From the NCBI RefSeq assembly GCF_009720865.1, contig NZ_WNLA01000005.1, positions 124,001 through 188,000 on the forward strand: a stretch of 64,000 nucleotides of DNA, in the 5' to 3' direction. Below are positions 28,634-37,558 of the stretch, piece by piece; position 1 is the stretch's first letter; each line of letters opens with the position of its first letter. Both the position numbers and the translations under genes were made by a program. The notes beneath the pieces were generated by a model. That model was given only the letters and a program-made list of their open reading frames with translations, was not told where the DNA came from and ran no database searches. Source of the stretch: Pseudoduganella ginsengisoli (lineage in GTDB: Bacteria; Pseudomonadota; Gammaproteobacteria; Burkholderiales; Burkholderiaceae_D).

Positions 28634-30040
28634 ATGTTAAAAATATCTAACCATTACGTATCCAAAGTCGCGTTCAGCTTGCTGTTCGTTGAAGTGCTCA
28701 TCCTGATCGGCTCGTTCTATGTGGGCTCTGCCATCCGCTTCTTTGATGGCGAAGATTTCATCGCGCCCAAGCTGGAGCACTTCCTGCTGTCTGCCTGCGT
28801 CTTTGCCGGCGCCATTGTCTTTTCCATGAGCGCACTGGGCATGTACCAGCTGAATTTTGCGGAAGGTTTGCGCAACCCGCTGTTCTTCCTGCGCCTGATG
28901 CCATCGTTTGCGATGGCGTTCGGTATCCTGACGCTGGTGTTCTATATTGCGCCGGACCTGTATTTTGGCCGCGGCATCCTGTTGCTGGTGTTTGGCATTT
29001 CCGCGCTGGGCATTTTGGCCGCGCGCGCGATTTTCTTCACCACGTCGGAATTCCGCTTCCTGGAAACGCGCATCATGTTCCTCGGCGTTGGTCCGCTGGC
29101 AAAAGAATGCGGCGACATGGCGACGACGGCGACCAGCTATCACAAATATGATGTGGCAGGCTATGTGGCCATGCCTGGCGAAGAATGCCGCGTGGCGCCC
29201 ACCTCCGTCTTGCAAATGGAACCCGGCATGTCGCTGGTGGCGCTGGCGCGCAAATATGACGCCAGTGAAATTGTCGTGGCCGTGCAAAACCGCCGTGGCG
29301 GCACGTTCCCCATCCGCGAGTTGTTGGAATGTAAGTTGTTCGGCATTACTGTGACGGATGCCGCCACGTTCTTTGAACGGGAAACCTACCAGATCCGCGT
29401 GGAATCCCTGCAGCCGAGTTGGCTCGTGTTTGGCGGCGGCTTCGACCAGAGCTTTGTGCGCACGTTCATGAAGCGCGCTTTTGATATTGTTGTCAGCACC
29501 ATCATCCTCGCGCTGACCGCGCCGATTATGCTGGTCACGGCCGCCCTGATCCGCCTGGAAGACGGCGGTCCCGTGTTTTATAACCAGGAGCGCACGGGCC
29601 GCGCCGGCCGCACGTTCCGTGTGCACAAGTTCCGCAGCATGGGCACCAATGCTGAAAAAGGCGGCAAGCCGCAGTGGGCTGCCGTCAACGATCCCCGCGT
29701 GACGCGCGTGGGCGACTTCATCCGCAAAGTGCGTATCGATGAATTGCCGCAACTGTGGAATGTGTTCAAAGGCGAAATGAGTTTTGTCGGCCCGCGTCCG
29801 GAACGGCCTTATTTTGTCGAGCAATTGATTGCGGAAATCCCGTACTACAACGTCCGCCACAGCATCAAGCCTGGCATCACGGGCTGGGCGCAAGTGCGCT
29901 ACGGCTATGGTTCGACGGTGGAAGATTCCGTGCAAAAGCTGCAGTACGACCTCTACTATGTAAAGAACAACAGCCTGTTCCTCGACATCCTCGTGCTGAT
30001 CGATACCATGAAAGTGGTCATGTTTGGCAGCGGCCGCTGA
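28634..30040 (+). CDS. XrtA-system initiating sugar transferase (undecaprenyl-phosphate glycosyl-phosphotransferase)
   Basis: This 468-residue polyprenyl-phosphate sugar-phosphate transferase matches the TIGR03013-type family of exosortase A loci. Four to five N-terminal membrane helices precede a Rossmann-like region (about 140-265). The bacterial sugar transferase domain (about 275-465) has KRAFDIVVSTI, FYNQERTGRAGRTFRVHKFR, DELPQLWNV and FVGPRPERPYF. It puts the first sugar phosphate on undecaprenyl phosphate, starting each EPS repeat. The upstream GTG at 28616 is rejected because GAGG sits correctly for ATG 28634. It leads an operon with prsK, prsR and a beta-helix gene. Confidence 0.92.
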   Translation: MLKISNHYVSKVAFSLLFVEVLILIGSFYVGSAIRFFDGEDFIAPKLEHFLLSACVFAGAIVFSMSALGMYQLNFAEGLRNPLFFLRLMPSFAMAFGILTLVFYIAPDLYFGRGILLLVFGISALGILAARAIFFTTSEFRFLETRIMFLGVGPLAKECGDMATTATSYHKYDVAGYVAMPGEECRVAPTSVLQMEPGMSLVALARKYDASEIVVAVQNRRGGTFPIRELLECKLFGITVTDAATFFERETYQIRVESLQPSWLVFGGGFDQSFVRTFMKRAFDIVVSTIILALTAPIMLVTAALIRLEDGGPVFYNQERTGRAGRTFRVHKFRSMGTNAEKGGKPQWAAVNDPRVTRVGDFIRKVRIDELPQLWNVFKGEMSFVGPRPERPYFVEQLIAEIPYYNVRHSIKPGITGWAQVRYGYGSTVEDSVQKLQYDLYYVKNNSLFLDILVLIDTMKVVMFGSGR

Positions 30041-30056
30041 TGAGACAGGCGCCGGT

Positions 30057-32120
30057 ATGCTGATTACCATCACTGCGGTCAGTTATGGCATCGCCGCGCT
30101 GGCCTTTGCGCTGTTGACGGTGCTGCAATTGACGCGCTGGCGGCACCGCGCGCATGCGGCGCTGCTGGTGGTGGGAGCGCTGGGAACGGCGGCCTGGGCC
30201 GGCAATTTCGCATGGCACGCGTGGTGGCAAACGCCTGGCGCGCCGGTCGAGCACGTACTGGAATTCATCCGTGCCGCAGGCTGGGCGGCATTCCTGCTCA
30301 GCATGATGGGCATATTGCGCCCCGGTGCGGATTGGCGCGCGCTGCGCAGCAACCGCTTGCTGCAACTGGCAGCGATTACGCTGGGCCTGTTCGCGGCCGT
30401 GGCGGCGGTGGAGACGTGGGCGCCATCGCTGCTGGAAGACTCCGGGCTGGCGCTGGTGGTCTTGCACGCAATGATCGCCGTCATGATCATGATCCTGGTG
30501 GAACAGGCGTACCGCAACAAGACGCCGCAAGAACGCTGGGCCATCAAATATGCGTGCATGGGTATCGGCGGCATGTTTGTCTACGATTTTTACCTGTATG
30601 CCGACGCCATGCTGTTCCGCCGCATCAACCCCGACATCTGGGCGGCGCGCGGCTTTGTGCAGGCGCTGACCATGCCGCTGATTGCCATCGGCGTATCGCG
30701 TTCGGATTCGTGGTCGAGCGCGTTGTCCGTGTCGCGCCGCATCCTGTTCCATTCCGTTGCGCTGGGTGGTTCCGCCGCTTATTTGCTGGCCATGAGTACG
30801 GCCGGCTATTACCTGCGTTATTTCGGCGGCAACTGGGGTTCCGTCATGCAGGTGGCGTTTGTGTTTGGCGCCATTGTGCTGCTGGCTGCGCTGCTGTTTT
30901 CCGGCACGTCGCGCGCGTGGCTGAAAGTTTTCATCAGCAAGCACTTTTACACATACAACTACGATTATCGTGAAGAATGGCTGCGCTTTACGCGCATGCT
31001 GTCGCAGGAGGGGCCGGGGCTGGGCGAACGCACGATCCAGGCGGTGGCGGGGCTGGTGGAAAGCCCTGGCGGCGCCGTCTGGCTGCGCCGCGACAGTGGC
31101 GCCTATGAACCGCTGGCGCAATACCATTGCCCCGTGATCACGGCCAATGAACCGGGTGAATCATCTTTTTGCCAATTCCTCGCGACCCGCCAGTGGGTGG
31201 TGGACGTCGATGAATACCGCCGCGATGGCGAACTGTATGACGGCATTACGCTGCCAGAATGGCTGCAAACCATGGAACGCGCATGGCTGGTAGTGCCGCT
31301 GATGCTGCAAGGGCGGCTGTTCGGTTTCATGCTGTTGCTGCAGCCGCGCAGCGCCGTCCAGTTGAATTGGGAAGTCATTGATTTGCTGAAAGTAGCGGGC
31401 AGCCAGGCCGCCAGTTACCTGGCGCAGCAGGAAGCCGCGACGGCGCTGATGCTGGCGCGCCAGTTTGAATCGTTTAACCGCATGTCGACATTTGTCGTGC
31501 ATGATTTGAAAAACCTCGTGGCCCAGCTGTCGCTGCTGATCCCGAACGCGCACAAGCACCGCAACAACCCGGAATTCCAGCAAGATATGCTCGATACCGT
31601 GACGCACTCGGTGCAGAAAATGAAGCTGATGCTGCAAAAACTCAGCCGCAACGATGCGCCGGAACGGCCTGTTTCGTTGCCGATTGACCAGTTATTGCAA
31701 CAAGCCGTATCCTTGAAAGCAGCGTTTGAACCGCGTCCGGTATTGCAGGTCCAGCAGCCGGGTTTGCGGGTGGTGGCGGACTGGGAGCGGCTGGAGCGCG
31801 TGCTGGGCCACCTGATTCAAAACGCGATCGAAGCAACGCCGAAAGATGGCTCGGTGAACATTACGCTGGGCCAGTCCGGCAATGCCGTGCTGGTGGAAAT
31901 CAGCGACACGGGCCAGGGCATGACGGAAGAATTCATTCGCGACCGGCTGTTCAAGCCGTTTGAATCAACCAAGCCGGCGGGTATGGGGATTGGTGCATTT
32001 GAAAGCCGGGAATACATACACGAACTGGGCGGACGGCTCGATGTCAGCAGTACGCCACAGCGCGGCACAACATTCCGTGTAACGTTGCCAATGTACGTAC
32101 AGGATGCACAGGCCGCATAG
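30057..32120 (+). CDS. prsK: PrsK, XrtA/PEP-CTERM system membrane histidine kinase
   Basis: This 687-residue histidine kinase has an N-terminal block of about eight membrane helices (residues 1-290), a GAF-like domain (about 310-450) and a kinase core. The phospho-acceptor is His482 in FVVHDLKNLVAQLS, followed by the ATP-binding motifs NAIEAT, DTGQGM and GMGIGAF. This architecture is that of PrsK, the sensor partner of PrsR in exosortase A organisms. The start is probably ATG 30057, 16 bases after the sugar transferase stop. It should control PEP-CTERM/EPS genes through PrsR; the signal is unknown. Confidence 0.93.
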   Translation: MLITITAVSYGIAALAFALLTVLQLTRWRHRAHAALLVVGALGTAAWAGNFAWHAWWQTPGAPVEHVLEFIRAAGWAAFLLSMMGILRPGADWRALRSNRLLQLAAITLGLFAAVAAVETWAPSLLEDSGLALVVLHAMIAVMIMILVEQAYRNKTPQERWAIKYACMGIGGMFVYDFYLYADAMLFRRINPDIWAARGFVQALTMPLIAIGVSRSDSWSSALSVSRRILFHSVALGGSAAYLLAMSTAGYYLRYFGGNWGSVMQVAFVFGAIVLLAALLFSGTSRAWLKVFISKHFYTYNYDYREEWLRFTRMLSQEGPGLGERTIQAVAGLVESPGGAVWLRRDSGAYEPLAQYHCPVITANEPGESSFCQFLATRQWVVDVDEYRRDGELYDGITLPEWLQTMERAWLVVPLMLQGRLFGFMLLLQPRSAVQLNWEVIDLLKVAGSQAASYLAQQEAATALMLARQFESFNRMSTFVVHDLKNLVAQLSLLIPNAHKHRNNPEFQQDMLDTVTHSVQKMKLMLQKLSRNDAPERPVSLPIDQLLQQAVSLKAAFEPRPVLQVQQPGLRVVADWERLERVLGHLIQNAIEATPKDGSVNITLGQSGNAVLVEISDTGQGMTEEFIRDRLFKPFESTKPAGMGIGAFESREYIHELGGRLDVSSTPQRGTTFRVTLPMYVQDAQAA

Positions 32121-32140
32121 GGCCAGGACGAAGGAATACC

Positions 32141-33493
32141 GTGAGCAAAAAATTATTGATCATTGAAGACGATCCCGGACTGCAAAAGCAGTTGAAATGG
32201 AGTTTCGACGCCTACGAGGTCGTGGTGGCGGGCGACTGTGAAACGGCGCTGGCGCAAGTGCGCCGCCATGAACCGGAAGTGGTGATCACCGACCTGGGCT
32301 TGCCGCCTGATCCGGATGGCGCCACGCAAGGGCTGGCCGTGCTGCAGCAAGTGCTGGCCATGGCGCCGGATACCAAAGTCATTGTGTTGACGGGCAACCA
32401 GGACCATGCGCACGCCGTACAGGCGATCGGCATGGGCGCGTATGACTTCCACCAGAAACCAGCCGATCCGGATTTGCTGGGCCTGGTCGTGCAGCGCGCG
32501 TTTTACCTGCATGCGCTGCAAAGTGAAAACCGCCGCATGCTGCAAACGCAGGGCGATTCGCCGCTCGATGGCGTGATCAGCCGCGATGTGGGTATGCAAA
32601 AAATTTGCCGCAGCATTGAAAAAGTTGCGCCGACGTCTGCTTCCGTCATGTTGCTGGGGGAATCCGGCACCGGCAAGGAAGTGCTGGCGCGCGCGCTGCA
32701 CCAGCTGAGCCCGCGTTCTAAAGAGCGCTTCATGGCCATCAATTGCGCGGCCATTCCGGAAAACTTGCTGGAATCCGAACTGTTTGGCTATGAAAAGGGC
32801 GCGTTTACCGGCGCGGCCAAGCAAACCAAAGGCAAGGTCGAACTGGCCAGCGGCGGCACGTTCTTCCTCGATGAAGTGGGCGACTTGCCGATGGCGCTGC
32901 AAGCGAAGCTGCTGCGCTTCCTGCAAGAGCGCGTCATCGAGCGCGTGGGCGGGCATGAAGAAATTCCTGTCGACGTGCGCGTCGTGTGCGCAACCCACCG
33001 CAATTTGAAAGAACTGGCGGCGGCCGGCCGCTTCCGGGAAGACTTGTATTACCGCCTGTCGGAAATCGTCGTGACGATTCCGCCGCTGCGCAACCGCGTC
33101 GGCGACGCCGTGCTGCTGGCGCACCACTTCAAGAACAAGTTCTGCGCGCAGGAATCGCGCGCCAACCTGCACTTCAGCAAAGAAGCGCTGCAAGTGATCG
33201 AAGCGCACCCATGGCCCGGCAATGTGCGGGAAATGGAAAACTGCATCAAGCGGGCCGTGATCATGGCCGACGGCAGCCAGATCGTGCCCGATGACATGGG
33301 CTTGGCGACCGATGCGGTCGAAGGCGAACCGCTGAATTTGCGCCAGGTACGCGATGAAGCGGAATACAAGGCCATCGTCAAAGTGCTGGCGCGTACCGAC
33401 GGCAACATCGTCAAAGCGTCGGAATTACTGGGTGTCAGCCGTCCCACCATGTACGACTTGTTGAGCCGTCATGGTTTGGGGAACAATGGCTAA
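32141..33493 (+). CDS. prsR: PrsR, sigma-54-dependent response regulator of the XrtA system
   Basis: This 450-residue regulator has a receiver domain with phospho-acceptor Asp51 (VVITDLGLP), an AAA+ domain with Walker A GESGTGKE and the sigma-54 contact loop EKGAFTGA, and a C-terminal Fis-type helix-turn-helix (NIVKASELLGVSRPTMYDLL). The start is GTG. PrsR with RpoN is known to activate PEP-CTERM genes in floc-forming betaproteobacteria. Here it lies 20 bases after prsK and overlaps the next gene by eight bases. Sigma-54-like promoters upstream of the EPS export gene and of the HPr-rel-A operon are natural targets. Confidence 0.94.
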   Translation: MSKKLLIIEDDPGLQKQLKWSFDAYEVVVAGDCETALAQVRRHEPEVVITDLGLPPDPDGATQGLAVLQQVLAMAPDTKVIVLTGNQDHAHAVQAIGMGAYDFHQKPADPDLLGLVVQRAFYLHALQSENRRMLQTQGDSPLDGVISRDVGMQKICRSIEKVAPTSASVMLLGESGTGKEVLARALHQLSPRSKERFMAINCAAIPENLLESELFGYEKGAFTGAAKQTKGKVELASGGTFFLDEVGDLPMALQAKLLRFLQERVIERVGGHEEIPVDVRVVCATHRNLKELAAAGRFREDLYYRLSEIVVTIPPLRNRVGDAVLLAHHFKNKFCAQESRANLHFSKEALQVIEAHPWPGNVREMENCIKRAVIMADGSQIVPDDMGLATDAVEGEPLNLRQVRDEAEYKAIVKVLARTDGNIVKASELLGVSRPTMYDLLSRHGLGNNG

Positions 33494-34919
33494 GCTGGGG
33501 CGCTGGCTGATTGTTGCAGGTTTGCTGGGCTGTTCCGCCGCCGGCACTGCGCTGTATGGATTGGAGCGCGCCGGCATTACGCCGCGCGCGCTGGCGCCGT
33601 ATATTGCTCACCGCAGCCAGGGACACAATCCCACGATTGAAGCGCTGGGCGCGAAAGCGCAACACTGGCTGTTGACAGCAGACCGGGGAACGCAAGCGTT
33701 GCCGCAGGTTTTTGACAGCAGCCTGGGGGCGCAACCTGCTGCCGTGAGCGGGCCTGCCGGTACCATCTTGGAAGTGGCCAATGCCGCCGCGCTGCGCAAG
33801 GCCCTGGCAGCCGCACAGCCGGGGACCGTCATCACACTGTCGCCCGGCCACTACCGGCTGGAAGTACAGCCATTGGCCCTGACCCGTCCCGGCACCGAGG
33901 CGGCGCCGGTGACCGTGCGTGCCGCCAGGCCCGGAACGGTGTTCATCGGCATGGCGCTGCAAGAAGGTTTCAAAGTCGCCGCACCGTACTGGCGGTTTGA
34001 AAATCTCACGATCCAGGGCGTGTGCGCCCGCCATACGGATTGCGAACACGCTTTCCACGTGGTCGGCGCAGCGCACCACTTCACGGCGCACAACAATACC
34101 ATCCTGGATTTCAACGCCCACTTTAAAATCAATGGCCTTGATGGCCAATTCCCGGACCATGGCGCCATCGTTGCCAATACACTGAGCAACACGGCGCCGC
34201 GCGATACGGCCAATCCCGTGACGCCGGTCGACCTGGTGGCGGCCAGCCACTGGAGCATCCGCCGCAACGTCATCAGTGATTTCATCAAGCTAGAGGGCGA
34301 TCGCGTCAGCTATGGCGCATTCGTCAAAGGCGGCGGTGAACACAATGTGCTGGAACAAAACGCCGTGCTGTGCGAACAGCGGCTGCATGGCGCGGGCGGC
34401 CAGCGTATTGGCTTGTCGCTGGGCGGCGGCGGCACCACCAAAGCGTATTGCCGCGACCAGCGCTGCATCATGGAACAAAGCGAAGGCGTGATTCGCGCCA
34501 ACCTGGTGGCCAGCTGTTCCGACGCGGGCATTTATTTGAACAGCGCCGCGCGCAGCAGCGTGCTGCACAACACGCTGCTCGATACGGGCGGCGTGCTGGC
34601 GCGGTTTTCCTCCACGAGTGCCAACGTGGCGGGCAATTTGATTGATGGCCCGGTGCTGGTGCAGCAAGGCGCGCAAGTGCGGCTGGACGATAATTTGACC
34701 ACCAGCGTGATGCGCCTGTATGCGGCCAGCCATCCGCAGCGGGACTGGTTCAACAATGTGCGCAATCTGGACCTGGCGTGGCGCGTGCCCGCGCCCCGGC
34801 GCGCAGCAGCGGTGCAAGCGCCGGATTTGTGCGGGACGGAACGTCCGGCCACGCCGCGCTACGGTGCCTTTGAAGACTTTGCCGCCTGCCGCAGCGGTAG
34901 CGCAGCGAAGGCCAACTAG
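33486..34919 (+). CDS. Right-handed beta-helix protein, polysaccharide-lyase-like
   Basis: This 477-residue protein has an N-terminal hydrophobic anchor or signal (GRWLIVAGLLGCSAAGTAL) and a parallel beta-helix region (about 90-420). VITLSPGHYRLEV, FIGMALQEGFKVAAPYWRFENLTIQGV and successive N-rich turns (HNNTILDFN, LEQNAVLCEQ, IRANLVASCSDAGIYL) are typical of chondroitinase-B/alginate-lyase-like (PL6) or right-handed beta-helix proteins. It probably acts on the EPS in the periplasm, trimming or degrading polymer. Several Cys pairs (CARHTDC, YCRDQRC) could form disulfides. ATG 33486 with GGGGA upstream overlaps the prsR stop. Lyase activity is inferred from fold and context. Confidence 0.75.
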   Translation: MAKLGRWLIVAGLLGCSAAGTALYGLERAGITPRALAPYIAHRSQGHNPTIEALGAKAQHWLLTADRGTQALPQVFDSSLGAQPAAVSGPAGTILEVANAAALRKALAAAQPGTVITLSPGHYRLEVQPLALTRPGTEAAPVTVRAARPGTVFIGMALQEGFKVAAPYWRFENLTIQGVCARHTDCEHAFHVVGAAHHFTAHNNTILDFNAHFKINGLDGQFPDHGAIVANTLSNTAPRDTANPVTPVDLVAASHWSIRRNVISDFIKLEGDRVSYGAFVKGGGEHNVLEQNAVLCEQRLHGAGGQRIGLSLGGGGTTKAYCRDQRCIMEQSEGVIRANLVASCSDAGIYLNSAARSSVLHNTLLDTGGVLARFSSTSANVAGNLIDGPVLVQQGAQVRLDDNLTTSVMRLYAASHPQRDWFNNVRNLDLAWRVPAPRRAAAVQAPDLCGTERPATPRYGAFEDFAACRSGSAAKAN

Positions 34920-37558
34920 GCAGGCTTCAGCGCCCGCTGCACGCAATCGATGACGCGCGCCAGTTCCGCCGCGCGCAGCCCCTGGTGGCACGGCAGGCCC
35001 ACCACGTGCGCCGCTATGGCGTCCGTATTGGCGCACACCCCTTGCGAACCGGGCCATGCAGGCTGGCCGAAACGGATCAGCGGCACGCCATCGGCCAACA
35101 ATTTTTCACAGACCGTATCGGCGTCAGCTATCCACAACGGGAATGCCCACGGCACCACGTCCGGCGGCAATGCCGGCTGCCACGGCCGGCAGCCGGGCAA
35201 GCCTGCCACCGCCTGCTGCAGCGCCAGGTAATGGCGGCGCCGGCCGGCCGCGATGCGCTTGCGCGACACCAGGTGCAGCACCAGCCGTGAAAAGATGGCC
35301 GAGCGCACGTGCAGCCAGCGGGGATCGAAATCAAAACTGCTGTCGGATGACGCGGGGCTCAGCGCTTGCGTGGCAGGCCGTTGCTGCTTGTAGCGCCGCC
35401 ACAGCATCTGTTTCACGGCCAGCAGCGGCGCCAGCATGGCTGCCGCCAGCGGCAGGCGGCGGTGGCTGAAGCTTTTGTCCAGCACGCCCAGCACGGCTTT
35501 CGCTTCAAAGCCCTTGCCGCCGCTGTGCAGTGCGATGCCATCCAGCCGGTGGCGCGACGACAGCAAGGTGCCGCCTTCATACACAGGGAAAAATTTCATG
35601 CCGCTGGCAATCGCATAATCGCCATGCCAGCCTGGCGGGTGAGCATTGCCCACGCTGAAGAACCGGTGTGCGCAATCTTCCAGCAACAGCAAACCATGCG
35701 CATCGCAAAACGCGCGGATGGCCGCCATGTCTTGCGCAAAACCATAGTAATGGCTGACCACGAGTACGCGCACGCCATCGAGTTTGGCGGCCACGTCGTC
35801 GAGGTTGATGGCGCCATCCGCATGCATGCGGTAAAACACGGGGATCGCATCGCGCCACAGCACGGGCGGCACCATGGCCTGGCTGTGCCATGCCGGCAGC
35901 AGCACTTTTTCGCCCGGCTGCACGGCCATTGCCTGCAAGGCCAGCGCCATGGCAATGCGGCCGCTGCTGACAGGGATATGGTGGCCGGCATCTTCGACGG
36001 AGCGCGGCGCGGGCCCGCAGCCCGGCAAGATGGCGGGTAGGGACAACAGGGGGACGGGCGGCACGCGCTGCCGCATCCAGTCCGCCAGGCGGGCCAGCCA
36101 GCCAGACGGCAGGCGGCGCGCCACGGCCGGCGTGGCAAGGATGTGCACGATTTGTTCGCCCAGCGGGTGGCGCGTCCACACCAGGCTGCCCAGCCAGCCG
36201 ACGGCGGCGGCGGCAATGCACAAGGGCAGCGCCAGCGCGGGCGACAGCCGGGCCAGCGCCACATGCACCAGCCATGGCGGCAGGGCAGCCGCACTGGCGA
36301 CGAACGCGCTGTCGCGGCACGTTTGCAGCAGCTGGCCGGGCGTGATGTCCAGCGTGTGGCGCAAGAACCAGCAGCTGACCGCCAGCGCAATACATTCGGC
36401 GGCAGCCAGCGCCATGCCCACGGTGGCAATGTCGTGCGTGGACGTGGCCAGTACGGCGGCGATTTTCATGCCCTGCGTGATGATGCTGTACATGGTGCTG
36501 GCGCGCAGGCAGCGGTTGGCCACCATCGCTTGCGTGGCAAACAGGGACACGGCCGACGCGGCGCTGGCCACACACAGCAGGCGCACGACCGGCACTGATG
36601 GCGCCCATTGGCCGCCGTACAGCAGGCTGACCATGGGTTCGGCCACGATGGCCAGCACCAGGTAAAACGGCCAGGCCAGCGCCGTGACGAGGCGCACGGA
36701 GTGCAGGTAAGACGGCGCCAGCGCCTGGCCCTGGTTACGCGTCTGTGAAAAATACGGCAGCACCAGCGGCGACAGCGCTTCGCCGACTAAGCGGGAAAAC
36801 AATTGCACGAGGCCCGTGGCGCGGCTGAAATAGCCGACCGCCGCCATGTTCATGGTTTTACCCATGATCAGTTCCGGCAAGGCGGTGCCCGCCATTTGCG
36901 CGGCGCTGCCCAGGCTGGACACGCTGCCAAACGCCAGCACGGGCCGTAAATTGCGGAACGATGGCAGCCACGGCATGCCCGCAGGCCGCGCCATGTTGGC
37001 AATCAAGCCAAAGGCGCAGACGGACGCCAGGTTGGCCCACGCCAGGCTGATGGCGCCCAGGCCCGCCGCCGCCAGCCCGATACTGACGGCCGTGTGGCTC
37101 AACGTGCTGCCGACCCGGACCCAGAACACGGCGTCCAGCCGCGATTCGCGCCGCAATACATTGACGGTAATGGAGCCCAGCGGCGACAGCGCGAAACTGG
37201 CCGCCATCACGGTCAGTAGCGCCTGCAGTTCGGGCTTGGCATAGAATTGCGCGGCAACGCCGCTGAAGGCCAGCAGGATGGCGCCGACCAGCCCCGCCAG
37301 CAGCCACGCCATGCCCATGGCCGAGCGCAGCTTGGCGGGCGTCAGGTCGGGCGTCTGGATCACATATTGCGCGATGCCGAAATCACGCAGCACATGCAGC
37401 ATGGCCGTCAGGAACGCGGCCACGGAATACGTGCCGATCTCGCTGGGTGACAGCAGCCGCGCCAGTATCATGACGGCGACAAACTGAATCACCATTTCCA
37501 CGTACTGGATGGCAAACGCAATGCTGACGAGCTTGCGGTTGCTGGGCGGACTGCTCAT
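34916..37558 (-). CDS. Fusion of oligosaccharide flippase and DegT/DnrJ/EryC1-type aminotransferase
   Basis: The 880-residue chain starts as a Wzx-like flippase of about 460 residues (FVAVMILARLLSPSEIGTYS, 12-14 helices). It continues as a PLP-dependent sugar aminotransferase-like domain (about 515-880): VSSGRIAMALALQAM, VLVVSHYYGFAQDM, LLLLEDCAH and ASGMKFFPVYEGGTLLSS, where Lys655 is at the PLP-lysine position. Family members make amino sugars from keto-sugar nucleotides. The start overlaps the upstream ligase stop (ATGA), fixing ATG 37558 rather than 37651. No frameshift or linker defect is seen, so this looks like a genuine one-chain fusion. It ends the minus-strand operon and converges on the beta-helix gene with a four-base overlap. 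Confidence 0.88.
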   Translation of the reverse strand: MSSPPSNRKLVSIAFAIQYVEMVIQFVAVMILARLLSPSEIGTYSVAAFLTAMLHVLRDFGIAQYVIQTPDLTPAKLRSAMGMAWLLAGLVGAILLAFSGVAAQFYAKPELQALLTVMAASFALSPLGSITVNVLRRESRLDAVFWVRVGSTLSHTAVSIGLAAAGLGAISLAWANLASVCAFGLIANMARPAGMPWLPSFRNLRPVLAFGSVSSLGSAAQMAGTALPELIMGKTMNMAAVGYFSRATGLVQLFSRLVGEALSPLVLPYFSQTRNQGQALAPSYLHSVRLVTALAWPFYLVLAIVAEPMVSLLYGGQWAPSVPVVRLLCVASAASAVSLFATQAMVANRCLRASTMYSIITQGMKIAAVLATSTHDIATVGMALAAAECIALAVSCWFLRHTLDITPGQLLQTCRDSAFVASAAALPPWLVHVALARLSPALALPLCIAAAAVGWLGSLVWTRHPLGEQIVHILATPAVARRLPSGWLARLADWMRQRVPPVPLLSLPAILPGCGPAPRSVEDAGHHIPVSSGRIAMALALQAMAVQPGEKVLLPAWHSQAMVPPVLWRDAIPVFYRMHADGAINLDDVAAKLDGVRVLVVSHYYGFAQDMAAIRAFCDAHGLLLLEDCAHRFFSVGNAHPPGWHGDYAIASGMKFFPVYEGGTLLSSRHRLDGIALHSGGKGFEAKAVLGVLDKSFSHRRLPLAAAMLAPLLAVKQMLWRRYKQQRPATQALSPASSDSSFDFDPRWLHVRSAIFSRLVLHLVSRKRIAAGRRRHYLALQQAVAGLPGCRPWQPALPPDVVPWAFPLWIADADTVCEKLLADGVPLIRFGQPAWPGSQGVCANTDAIAAHVVGLPCHQGLRAAELARVIDCVQRALKPA

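Noticed and set aside
28637..30073. 478-codon minus-strand frame antisense to the sugar transferase
   Set aside because: Highly His/Arg-rich with no motif; the plus strand holds a full conserved family.
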